Source: Ditylenchus dipsaci (taxonomy: Eukaryota; Nematoda; Chromadorea; Rhabditida; Anguinidae). Taken from it: a stretch of 64,000 bases of DNA. Each line of letters begins with the position of its first letter. Within the stretch, counting starts at the first letter, position 1. Location: contig SADC01000300.1 of NCBI GenBank assembly GCA_004194705.1, positions 49,333-113,332 on the forward strand, read 5' to 3'. Under the pieces are notes generated by a model. It saw only the letters and a list, made by a program, of their open reading frames with translations, had not been told where the DNA came from and made no database searches. Positions 26,486 to 37,463 of the stretch are shown here, piece after piece. A program made the position numbers and the translations under genes.

Positions 26486-27299
26486 TCTTCTAATTTTTCC
26501 AGGGATCTGAATCACATAGTTAAATTAGAAAAAAAAGTTTTGTTGCCGAGATATGACCATATATACACAGACTCCGGCTGCGGCCAAAATATGACAACCT
26601 TCGGGTGCTAAGCACCGGTGCCAGCACACTTTGCATACCGGTCCAGCCGACCAACTTTCACTAGCTTACGCTGCTCTATTATTGAGCTAGCTAGGCTAAA
26701 AAAACTCCCGACTTTGTCTTTCATCACTTATTCCTGTGAGGGCACCCAACCAGCCTCCTTACAAATAGTTAATTATGTCACTTTTGGGATGGGGGACCAT
26801 TAGAGGTTATACGGTATCTCAGATTGCTCATATCTGACAAAAGTATCTGACGACTGATTCAGATTCCAAAACTGAGATTAGATAAGCTGACAGGGTGAAC
26901 TGGCCTAGGAAAAAATACTCCACTTGAGTCAAACAATAAAAGCGCAAATATGAATAGCAATTTTTTGAAAATTTTAAAGATTTCATAGTTATTTTTTTAT
27001 TGGTATTTTTTTCATGAGTCAGTTTTTTTTGTGGCAGGTTGTTATTTTCTATAAATGCGTTAGTTTTTCGAATTCGAGGAACAGCCAGCTGGCCACGTTT
27101 TTTTTCAAATTTGATACTTTTTCAAATAAAACTATTTTTTTTTATATCACCCAGTAGCTGAAAATTTTTCAGGAATCAAAATCGAAACTCAGAATTTTCA
27201 AAAATATTCTTGGTTGCCGAGATATGACCATAGGCGTGCCTAGGATTTTCTGACGGGGCGGGGCTAAATTGGCTAAAAATCCTGACGGGGGAGGTATCT

Positions 27300-27495
27300 C
27301 CCAAAGGACCATACTTGTTGATGCAAATGAAAATTTGGCAAATTCAAATGCGCGCGGGACACTTCTCTTTCGTCTCGCACTCTACTCTTTGGAGTCGTTT
27401 CGAGGGACTCAAAAGAGTACAGTGAGAGACGAAATAGTGTCCCGCGCGCATTTGAATATGCCAAATTTTCATTTGCATCAACAAGTATGGTTCTT
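27300..27495. repeat. Inverted repeat, ccatacttgttgatgcaaat arms
   Basis: About 70-bp arms including aaatttggcaaattcaaatg and gcgcgcgggacac, mirrored at 27430-27495 around an inner inverted actctactcttt. Open frames on both strands come from the palindrome. 26490-27300 holds nothing recognisable. Confidence 0.7.
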
Positions 27496-27614
27496 TAAAG
27501 GCAAAACATTGGTTTAATCAGTCAAAAAATTCTAATTCTCCATCGTCAAAAATTAGTTGTTGACTCCGAAAATTAGTAATTTTCTGATATATCAGGATCA
27601 GTGTTGTTTTCTTT

Positions 27615-28410
27615 ACAAATTTTTGTGTACGAAAAATTTTCATTTTGGTAAACACAAGAAAGCAAAAAATATTGTGTTTTTAAACATTTATGAAAATTTA
27701 AATTTTCTCATTTTCATTTCTGTACACAAATGAAAATCAGAAAATGTTTGTGTACGTTTGTGTACACAAATCAAATGTCGAAAAGTTTGTGTACGTTTGT
27801 GTACACAAATAAAAAGTCAAAAAGTTTTGTGTAGGTTTATGTACACAAATGAAAACCCTGAAAATTTTGTTTATGTTTGTGTACACATGGAAAAAATATT
27901 GTACACAACACAAAAGAACAATGTTTTATTGCATTAACAATGTGTACTATACTAATAAATTACAAAAACATACTTTCTCGGGATATTGTGCACGATAACG
28001 AGTCATGTTGGAAGCTCGATCTCATTTTTAGGATTTCAAAAACCGGATAAGAACATATAGTTTTTACATTCATGCACTTTTATGAGTTTTTTTGCCAGTA
28101 TTTTGCTTTTTATTGTGTTGCGTATAATATTTTTTCCATGTGTACACAAACATAAACAAAACTTTCAGGGTTTTCATTTGTGTACATAAACCTGCACAAA
28201 CACAACCTTTTGACTTTTTATTTGTGTACACAAACGTACACAAACATTTTCTGATTTTCATCTGTGTACAGAAATGAAAATGAGAAAATTTAAATTTTTA
28301 TAAATGTTCAAAAACAAAAACTCGAAATCTTTTGTGTACATTTGTTTACAAAAATGTAACCGCAACACAAAACATTTGAGCGTTTACATGTGTACACAAA
28401 ACATCACTGA
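27615..28410. mobile_element. Foldback element built of tgtgtacacaaat units
   Basis: Left units (27615-27900) such as gtttgtgtacacaaatgaaa mirror the right units (28135-28410). A cysteine-rich minus frame here is a repeat by-product. It ends shortly before NSE4 exon 1. Confidence 0.7.
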
Positions 28411-28489
28411 TCAGGATAAATGGCCATCCTGAGCCTGTTGACGGTTTAAAATTGAAGTTCCCCAAATTTATATTTTTGCAGCCTCAAAA

Positions 28490-31400
28490 ATGGAGCCCGA
28501 CCAGGAGAGCACCTACTCCAACATGGAATATGAAACAGAAGAGGACCAGGAGAGTCGAGACAACAGTCAAACTGGTGACATTGCAGACCAGGAATATCAT
28601 CAAGAAGAAGACCAAGATGACCCTGACCAGCCAGGACCCTCCAGAATACAGCACACTTCCAAATACAAGACTAGTCCGGATTTCGACCAGAAGAAGTCTG
28701 TGTTTGTCGGCAAAAAGGAGGCAGTGGAGCCGAAGTTTGCTAAACCCGACTCCTTAAGCGAGATTTTAGATGGTCAGTTTTTTATGCTATTTCCTGGTTA
28801 ATAAATTTGGCGCTAGTATAGAATACCCCTCATAAATCTGACCTTTCCAAAATCGCTGTAACTACCCTTTAAAAGAACAAATTTAAGATCAGCCCTTAGG
28901 CTCGGGGCTAGGCCAGCGTACTAAAGTTGTGACTAGGTTGTGAAAATGCTCGAACAGATTAATTTCGAGCAAATTGATTTCGAGCATATGCTCGAAATTC
29001 ACCGATCTGCTCGAGCATATGCTCGTTTAACAACCCTAGTTGTGACTAATAAATGTCGTACGCACTTTTTTCTGGGGTCTAGGACATATATTTGGGCATT
29101 TTTTATACACCTAGCCCACCTATGCATTCAGTACCACTACCTAGGCACTTTCAGCTGAGTATCGATACTTAGGCAATGCCTTTGTACTAACACCTGAGCA
29201 GATTTACATAGATTTAACAACCTGGGTGCCACCTGGATACCTTACAAGATATAAAACAACTCCAAAACTAGGCTTCCCGTAAGTTAAAACACTGTCTCAG
29301 CATTATCAAACCGTGTTCGGGACACGATTCTGGATAGGCTACATTGATTTTTATTGCTTTTAGCTGAACCCAAAATCTTGCATTCTGGAAGTGGATACCT
29401 ATTTAGGGGTGGTACCAGGTGGTCACCATACCCAGGCTGATGCTTACTGGGCCTACTGACCAGTACTGGTCCTATAAAAACTAGCTTATGATTATTATTC
29501 AAGGAAAAATAATGCCTGCTACCACCAGGATTCGAACCTGTTTCCTCAAAAATTTGGAGGGGGATTTGTCGGAGGGTGAATTTGCCGCGGAGGAATTCAC
29601 CGGAGGAGAGAATATTGGGGAATTTACTCGAGGAATTTACCTAGAGCTGATGAAAAGAGGGCTTCTAGATAACAGAATAGAGTTAACTATCTGGCCCCTT
29701 TTTACTGGCCCGCTTTTTACGGCCCCCTTTTTACGGGCAGCGACAGATTGATACAATTCAAATTGAGACAATGACGATAGAGACAAAATCATAGGTCTTG
29801 TTCGGCAAATATTTGCCGAAAAGACCGATGATTTTGTCTCTATCGTCATTGTCTCAATTTGAATTGTCTCAATCTGTCGCTGGCCCTTTTTACCCACAAC
29901 CCTTTTTACTGATATTTCACTCAAAATTGTGGCTCAATTTGAAATGGCCCAATCTTCTCCTCCCCATTCTATACTAGGGTAATTAATTTCTAATTAGATA
30001 TAAGGGCGTCACTAGCTGAGTGGTTAAGTTAGCTTGTTTTTTTCGGTAAAAATAGGGTTGACCAATGGTATTAATTAGTGCTGACGACGATGCGATGTAT
30101 CGCATCGCAACATCACATGGCACGCAGCAAATTTGGGCTAAAAACATCGCATCGCAACATCGCACGCAAACTTTAAAAAACATCGCATATCGCATCGCAA
30201 ATTTGAAATGACCTCGCCTTGCTTTTTTCAAATTTTATTTAGTCCCAACGATGTTGCGATGCGATGTATCGCATCGCAACATCGCATCGCACGCAGAAGA
30301 TTTAGGCTAAAAACATCGCAACATCGCACGCGAATTTTTCAAAACATCGCACATCGCATCGCAAGCCAGGGAGGTCCAAATACATCGCATCGCAACATCG
30401 CAAAAAGGCAAATCGTCAGCTCTAGTATTAATACCGGTATTTTATTAATAAAGACCGTCGGTATTTTAATATTGGTTAAAAATATTTTTTTTAAGGGGGG
30501 GGGGGCAAGTCAAAAAAGTAAAAAAATTTCAGAAAATTTTCCAAAAATTCTAAAATTTCTAGTTTTTCGTACGATATGTATGCGTATACTCGGATAGTAT
30601 ATAATAGTACAGGGTGGCCCAAAAAATTTGGCCACTTTAAAAAAATTGAAGTACGTAACCCCTTGCCCAGTCTATTTCCGATTTTTGGGGGCAAGCTCTC
30701 GGAAACCTCCACAACAATGATGAAGAGAAACACCACAAAGCTCCTAGTTAGCTTAAACACTGCCATCGATTTTCCTGGGGAAATCGATGAGGCAAGAGCT
30801 ACCTACTTTTTCAAGTGGCCGCAAACAATTATTATTTTTTTTCAAAAATAATTTTGCTTTCTTTAGCTGCATTCATACTCCCGCGCAACAAGCAACACCA
30901 AAATTTAGACCCCGCCATATTTTTTTATTTTATTTGTCACAGTTGTATTCTAATATCACACTTCTAGGGCAACTTTCTGCGGTGAACCCGAAAAAAGCAA
31001 TTGCAAGCGCTCCAGGTACTGAAAATGTGAACATTCAGACCCCACGATTTCATATGTTGCGCGACTCGATGTTGCGCGAGTCATGACCTGCGCAACATCG
31101 AGTCGCGCAACATATGAAATCGTGGGGTCTGAATGTTCACATTTTCAGTACCTGAAGCAGTTGCAATTGCTTTTTTCGGGTTCGCCGCAGAAAGTTGCCC
31201 TAGAAGTGTGATATTAGAATACAACTGTGATAAATAAAATTAAAAAATATGGCCGGGTCTAAATTTTGGTGTTGCTTGTTGCGCGGGAGTATGAATGCAG
31301 CTTTTAAAATTACCTATTTTTCGAACAAATAATTCTCTTGAGATACCATTGTAAATGGAATTTCATCAGATCGGAATCCGGTTAATAATTTTTTTGTTTT

Positions 31401-34400
31401 GTTTTCAGTTGCTGTGAAATTTGAAAAATGACTGTAGTCCAACTTATGGTCATATCTTAGAATCAAGAATTTGATTAAAATCTGCTTTGTGATTTGGTTT
31501 TTCTGCCAACGAGTGTGGCGCAGAAATTTTATAAAAGTACAAAAAATGCACCACCAACTGTTTTTTTTACTACACAGGGCAGTTGGGAATAATTTGGTCA
31601 ATGATTTTTTGTTCGGAATCATATCTCGGTAATCAAGCAATATTTGAATTCGGATCCATCTCCATAAATTCCACTAAAGACAGTATTTTTACAAACATAT
31701 ACAAAAAAATCTATAAAATTCTAAAATTCAATATTAAAAATTTGTCAATGGTTCGATTCCCACTGGTGGCATGTACATTTTTGGCATGATACCTGCCTGA
31801 TTTTTCGTGGATCAGCTTGGCTCGTACTTATAGATATCAGCTTGGCTCGCCCAGCCGCAAGACTGCAAGGGCGACCGAAATCAGGCTGGGCCGGATTGGC
31901 TCGGCCCAGGTTTAGAGCAGCGCTGTATAACTAGTAGTTTGTCGTTTTTTCTTCATCTTTATCTCCAAAGTACCATTTTTTCTGCGGCTCTGGATCAGAG
32001 CTCAATGGAAGCCAGAGACTTGGAGTATGATTTCTAAAAAATTTCTGATGATATCAATGATTTCTATAACAAATTCGGCAACTAACCACAATTTCAGATG
32101 AACTTCTGAAAGCCAGGATGGGGCTGGGCACAGATGCTATTCTCAAAGACCTACTCACCAAACTAGAAACCGAACGAGTAAATAAGGTTTTTCGTTTGGG
32201 GGTCCCAGAATTTGTGAACTAATACCAACCCTAACTCAGGAACCCACCTCCGGCAAACAGTTCAAAGAGGATGGACTGACACTCAAGAAGTTCTCTCAGC
32301 TGGCCATCTACAAAATAGCTGGATTGTCAGATGAAAACTCCAAAATCGTGGATCCTTCAATGATGGCTCAGAAACTGGCATTTTTTGACTAATTAGACCC
32401 AATACTCAAATTACTTTTTACTTTTTTAGAGGGATTGCTTTGCGAATGATGCGGACGGTGAGGCATTGCCGGCTTTTACATTGATAGGCAAGAATCTGAG
32501 CCATTTGTTAAGGAAAGCTCCAGACCACGCTTATGTGTACGTTTTTGTGGCAGAAAAAAAGAGGGTAGAAAAGAGCACTCAATTCTGGAACACATCCGCC
32601 CCCCTCCAATTGATTCTGGAATACCCACCCCAGCTAAATCGCCTTGGTCCCCCGAAGCTGTTTTTTTTTTAAATTTTTTATTTCGCTTTCTTCTATCGGT
32701 GGCTTTTTCTAAACTTTTCCAATTTAAAAAGAAGCGAAAACTAAAGAAAATAAGCAAAATAAAACTTTTTCCTAAAAAAAACCGCTTGGGAACTAAAGAA
32801 ATTTGCTGGGGTGGGTGTTTCACAATTTAGCTACACAAAAGTTATAGTGACTGGATTAGGGTTTTTAGATGGAAGGGGCCGCGTTTCGGGCTCAGGTGCC
32901 AAGCTTATAGCCACAAAAGATATATATCGTTGAGGAATATTGTTGACTACCTCTATAGTGGCTACGCTGCCACCCCCGAACAAAGCTAGCCAGAGTTTTT
33001 TTTTGAAAAATGACCCTATACAGTCGACTCTCGATATAACGTCACCTCCTCAAGTTCGTTCCCGCCTTGGGTCCGACACTTTTTTTAACTAAATTTTTGA
33101 AAACTTTTTCAGAAACGACTGGCAGAATCGGAATCTGTACGATATTTCTGATACGACTGCCGAATCAGGTTCAGCAAAAGTTTTCAAAAATTTAGTTAAA
33201 AAAAGTGTCGGACCCAAGGCGGGAACGAACTTGAGGAGGTGGCGTTATATCGAGAGTCGACTGTATCAGGGTCCGAAAATACGGGTACGAAGCAACAAAC
33301 ATAGTTACCTGACCATTATGGGTGGCTGGTTGTACATTTTCGAAGGGCTTCATGGCTGTTTACGATTTTGCCTTTTTTACCAAAAAGACTCGCCTATATC
33401 TATAAATCAACCAAAAAGCCTAACAAAACTTCATTTTAGAAGACCGTGTCTGGCGTTCAACCAAACCCAGAATGTGCGCGTTAAAAAGGAGAGGATTAAG
33501 AAGGAAAAGGCGGCTACTCAAACCCAAGTCATACGCGGGAAAACGGTAGGAGTTGACTAACTACCATCTATTCCTGACACTTTATCACCTAACTTTTGAC
33601 AAATAACCGACAATTGTAACAAAAAAATTAATCTGAAAAATTTCCCTGGTACCAAGTTTCTTTCTCAGTCCAAATCAGTAGAGATCAAAATAATTACAAT
33701 GATCTGAGATAGACTATTCTGGGTAGACTAAACAGAAAAATTTGCACCACTCACCGCAAGAATTTTCTAGGTGGCGAAAATTCCACAGGATATAATCTTT
33801 CCCTATCAGGAAAAACCAAAATTCTATCACCGGATTCGTGTTCAGCGCGGTCAATTCGTATATAGACTTTTGTTTTAACTGAAAAATAATGTCAAATTCG
33901 AAAAAAATATTGAATCTTTCAAATGTTTGGAGTCTCGAAAGGAATTTGAAATTTGACAGAAATGTTGAATATAAATTAGTATAGAATACACCATTCTCAC
34001 CAAAAATTAATTTCATGTGTTCTCAATGGATTCAGATTCAGTAAGTAATTTTGGTATAAAAACTGGCTTCTCAAAAAAAATTTAAAAAAAAACTTGAATT
34101 TCAATCAAAACTATCAAAAGTTAGGTCATAGAGGGTCAGCGATCCATTTCCTACCAGCATTCACAACATTCTGACTCCTGCCCGCTAGCAAATCTAAAAT
34201 ATCTATTGCAGACCAAGCAGGTCCACGAGGCGTCCAAAGACGAGAACTCGATCACCAAAGAGTTGGACAATGTGCGACGCCAGCTGAAAGCAGCTTGGAA
34301 ACAGGCTGCTTCCAACCAGATCGGCTACTACCCCTTTGTGCTTCACCCACAAGCTTTGGTGAGACGGTGGAGAACATGTTCTACGTCTCTTTCCTAATCA

Positions 34401-34673
34401 AAGATGGCATTGTGGGGCTGGAGGTGAACCGGGAAACCAACATGCCCACTATTGGTAAGTATGTTCGGTGCATTGGATTGGTTTAAAAAACTATTTTCCA
34501 TGCTCCATTATTTCTGCTTCATTTATATTTCGGGCTATTTTGTAGTGAAGTTGAGCAGTGCTGAGAGAGCCCAACGTGACAATGTGGATCGAAGCACCTG
34601 GGACACCACACAAGTCCTCGCCAAAATAACCCACTCCATTTGGCAGGTTGGTAGTAGTTATTATTTTGGCTAA
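28490..34673 (+). CDS. NSE4: NSE4, kleisin subunit of the SMC5/6 complex
   Basis: NSE4 bridges the SMC5 and SMC6 heads and binds NSE1/NSE3 in DNA repair and viral DNA restriction in the nucleus. Exons: 28490-28772 (acidic, Gln/Asp-rich N terminus from MEPDQES), 32098-32186 (ELLKARMGLGTDAILKDLL), 32240-32377, 32430-32540, 33440-33546 (basic NVRVKKERIKKEKAA), 34212-34454 (C-terminal winged-helix core: IGYYPFVLHPQ then ETVENMFYVSFLIKDGI, the NSE4 hallmark), and 34546 to about 34673 (WDTTQVLAKITHSIWQ). Intron 3 (32378-32429) would use a GC donor. One exon between 32541 and 33439 seems missing, since phase does not match there. A one-base slip lies near 34352 inside the hallmark motif. Long introns hold MITEs. 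The C-terminal match is decisive; the N terminus rests on phase and position. Confidence 0.82.
28808..29110. mobile_element. cgctagta MITE, copy 3, degraded
   Basis: Left end ggcgctagtatagaatacccc; shares gcccttaggctcggggctag and gccagcgta with copies 1 and 2. The right end is lost. Interrupted at 28934 by a hAT-type MITE. Confidence 0.65.
28934..29038. mobile_element. Second hAT-type MITE with perfect 8-bp target duplication
   Basis: TIRs TAGGTTGT and ACAACCCTA, interior palindrome of gctcgagcatatgctcg. Flanked by gttgtgac at 28926-28933 and 29039-29046. The 105-bp length is small even for a MITE. Confidence 0.88.
29500..29545 (-). repeat. tRNA-derived SINE remnant (B box)
   Basis: On the minus strand aacaggttcgaatcctggtg contains a perfect tRNA-type B box GGTTCGAATCC. 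A similar plus-strand remnant, atggttcgattcccactgg, is at 31745-31765. A box-like tagctgagtggttaagttag occurs at 30013-30032. No complete tRNA fold was found. Confidence 0.45.
29717..29898. repeat. Near-perfect palindromic MITE, ggcccttttta...cagcgacag ends
   Basis: Arms cagcgacagattga, caattcaaattgagac and atgacgatagagacaaaatc are mirrored exactly around cggcaaatatttgccg. Same plan as 13588-13747. Confidence 0.85.
30085..30415. repeat. catcgcaacatcgca tandem repeats, two about 160-bp blocks
   Basis: Blocks at 30085-30208 and 30247-30380 share gatgcgatgtatcgcatcgc, gcacgcag and ggctaaaaacatcgcaaca. A short outer inverted pair (gctgacgacgatg and gcaaatcgtcagc) suggests one TIR element, about 30080-30421. 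Confidence 0.75.
30600..30835. repeat. Possible mariner-type element, cagggtggccc end
   Basis: Starts cagggtggcccaaaaaatttg, followed by ggccacttt at 30632 and mirrored weakly by actttttcaagtggcc at about 30811-30826. Interior unrecognised. Confidence 0.35.
30866..31301. repeat. 436-bp palindrome (MITE) in NSE4 intron 1
   Basis: Arms of about 210 bp start gctgcattcatactcccgcg and converge on gttgcgcgactcgatgttgc near 31083. Only a handful of mismatches. Non-coding. Confidence 0.88.
33021..33263. mobile_element. pogo/mariner-type MITE, related family
   Basis: TIRs cagtcgactctcgatataac and inverse; TA on both sides (33019-33020, 33264-33265). Shares tgggtccgacactttttt with the copies at 10648 and 35956. 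In an NSE4 intron. Confidence 0.85.
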
Positions 34674-34766
34674 ATTTACATATACCTCCACCACTCAATT
34701 AACCTTGATCCCAACCAGTAAATCAGCTTGGGGGACCAAGGCAAAAAAATTTTCTAAAAAAATTTG

Positions 34767-34807
34767 CTTGCACGCAGCGCCGGCGCGCCGCCGGCGCTGC
34801 GTGCAAG
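34767..34807. repeat. 41-nt perfect GC-rich palindrome
   Basis: cttgcacgcagcgccggcg, three bases cgc, then its exact inverse. Strikingly GC-rich in an AT-rich context, about 95 bp past the NSE4 stop, between cttgggggaccaaggcaaaa and the next foldback. Confidence 0.9.
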
Positions 34808-34864
34808 TGAAAAATAATGAAATAATATCGACAGTGGAATAATATCAATGAACTTACAAGGATA

Positions 34865-35435
34865 CCGCCCAAACTGTACGATTAAATTCAAAAAGCCGGA
34901 AATATTTCCTTGCACAGCGACAAAAATTTTGAGTTCTAGGTCAAAAAGCCGGAAAACCCGAAAAAACGCCGATTTTGGATATTTCAGTGCTCCTATTTTC
35001 AGTATTTCGTTGGTCAAGTGCCAAATCTGATCATTATGACTTTATGTTACTTTTTTATTTTCACGTCAAACAATAATGTTTCGAAAAAGATTTTAAGGTT
35101 TTTTGAAAATTCAAATTTCATTGATGCATTACATGAACCGTGAAATTTGATTTTTCTAAAAATTTTAATTTTTTTCTTAACAATACTGTTAGACGTAAAA
35201 TCAAAAAGTAGCATAAGGTCATAATAATCAGATTTGGCATTTGAGGGACAAAACACCAAGAATCGGAGCACTGAAATATCCAAAATTGGCGTTTTTCGGG
35301 GTTTCCGGCTTTCTTTGACCTAGAACGCAAAATTTTTGTCGCTGTCCGCCAAACATTATACAAATCGACCATACTCTACAAGATGGCTTTAACAGAATTT
35401 GCGAATTTGATCGTACAGTTTGGGCGGTTTCCTGG
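34865..35435. mobile_element. Foldback element, ccgcccaaactgtacgat ends
   Basis: Arms of about 240 bp: ccgcccaaactgtacgatt, agttctaggtcaaaaagccg and ggatatttcagtgctcc face their inverses up to atcgtacagtttgggcgg. Centre near 35110. Non-coding. Confidence 0.8.
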
Positions 35436-35619
35436 TTAGTTTTTATATAACATACTTCTGCGGAGGTCACCAAGAGGTATGTTATGTAGAGGCTTGACGG
35501 TACCCGCGCAGATAATATAATTTCTTTGCAAAGTTACATTATTTCCTCATATAGAGCGGCATACCGCTCTATTTTTCAAACCCTCGAAAATTGGCAAATT
35601 AAATATCAACAGTGGCCTT

Positions 35620-35850
35620 GAAGAGGCATGCTCACCTCCTTAAATTTGCCCCGCCAATTCAAAAAAAAATCCGAATCATTGAACTTCTGTACGGATTTTT
35701 CAGCTTGTTTTCTAACAAAACAAGGCCTACAATTTAATTTTAGGTAAAGTTTTGTTAGAAACCACGTTGAAAAATCCTTACAGAAGTTGAATGATTAAGA
35801 AAAAAATTCGAATTGGCGGGGACAAATTTAAACAGGTGAGCATGCCTGAT
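35620..35850. repeat. MITE with gcatgctcacct inverted ends
   Basis: aggcatgctcacct, cgccaattc and gtacggatttttca mirror tgaaaaatccttac, gaattggcggggac and aggtgagcatgcct around a ttttgttagaaa core. Confidence 0.75.
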
Positions 35851-35955
35851 TAACTATGATATCCTCGTCGAAAAATTAGAGGGTGCCGCTCTTTTAGACG
35901 AAATAAGGTACTATTGCAGAGATGCCTATCATGGCCGAATAAAAAAGTATACATA

Positions 35956-36378
35956 CAGTCAAACCTCGTTATAGTGCGACCCTCAAAAGTTCGTTCCAGC
36001 CTCGGGTCCGACACTTTTTTGAACTCGATTTTTGAAGATTTTTGTAAGTTCTGTTTTTACAGTCTGGTCCCAAATATCGTCAGGATTCCGATTTTTCCGA
36101 TCGTTTTTCTAAAACCTAAAATTTTTCTTTAAAAAAAGCAAAACCTCGATATAGTGCGACACACATTTTAAAAAGGGTCGCACTATATCGAGGTTTTGCT
36201 TTTTTAAAGAAAAAATTTTAGGTTTTAGAAAAACGATCGGAAAATCGGAATCCTGACGATATTTGGGACCAGATTGTAAAAACAGAACTTACAAAAATCT
36301 TCAAAAATCGAGGTAAAAAAGTGTCGGACCCGAGGCTGGAACGAACTTTTGGGGTCGCACTATAACGAGGTTTGACTG
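35956..36378. mobile_element. pogo/mariner-type MITE, copy 2
   Basis: Nearly identical to 10648-11072, with TIR cagtcaaacctcgttatagt and TA on both sides (35954-35955, 36379-36380). The similarity implies recent spread. Confidence 0.88.
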
Positions 36379-36380
36379 TA

Positions 36381-37463
36381 TTAAAGTTCAGCCAAGTTTC
36401 GGTCACTAAAAGTGAGCCGAATTACAGTAAGTCTGTAAATAATGAATATGTGTTTCAGGGACTGGTCAAAAGACTGGGCGTTGCGAAACCCATGATAGTT
36501 CGATGACGGTGATACTACTTCCACTCCAAATGCTTTAGGAATCCAAGCTACACTATTATTACCTCCATCTTTTGAATGACTCATAATAAATTGTCTTTGC
36601 GGTCAAAAAAGTCTTATTACACAAAAAAGGAATATTACTGTTGCACTTGATATCTTATTTTCTCTGAAACTAGCACCCGTATATTTCTAAAAAATTCCAC
36701 CTCGGCAAATTGGTTCTTTATAGCCAAACTAATGTGATGTTCAACCTCCCTGAGATACATTTAATACGATATTTTCGGGGTATGGACGTTATGTACCTTT
36801 TGTCCCGTTTTGGAACTATCCTTTGTTTTATCAACTCAGGCCCTAGGCTTAAGGGTAGGCCAGCATATGTTAGGATGGACTAATAAAGCCTTAAGCACTT
36901 TATTAGTGCGTAATCTGGGACTGGGACTAATATCTGAGTGCTTTTTTATTAGGTTTTATAAAAAAAAAGATTTGGAGCGAAATGGGAAAAAAGGTACATA
37001 ACGTCAACGCACCAGATTTTCAAATGCATTTCTGTAGCTATATTTTATTGACAGCCCAGCATTGTACTTCATAAAAACTTGTGGGAAATTATCAGTTAAC
37101 CGTACCACCATTCGAAATGCTCAATTTTTCCAACAAATTCCCTGAAACTTGGGATCCAATAGAAATAAGGTCAAATTCTTTTACATACGTCTTAAAATTT
37201 TATGCCAGACACACTTACCCGTCAATGCTCAGCAAAGTGACAGTTTTTTGAAAAGATATAGAGTAATACTAAACCCACTTAAAAAGACTAGGCGAAACCA
37301 TCGTTATCTCATTAACAAGTACGGTGTTCTCCCCAATAGACCCACACCCTCTATCAAATTCACACCTCCAACTTTGAAGACTTATATCGGGCTCTACCCT
37401 GGTTTATTAATTAGAAGTTATAATAAATCACTGTTTCGAAAAAGTCAAAGTTTATAAAAAATA
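36381..37463. other. No gene recognised
   Basis: About 1.1 kb with a degraded cgctagta MITE trace at 36830-36985 (ggcttaagggtaggccagc). A short frame at 37149-37457 is not similar to anything I know. Nothing else supported. Confidence 0.5.

Noticed and set aside
27269..27517. Mirror-image frames on both strands
   Set aside because: Arise from a palindromic repeat that encodes similar strings in both directions.
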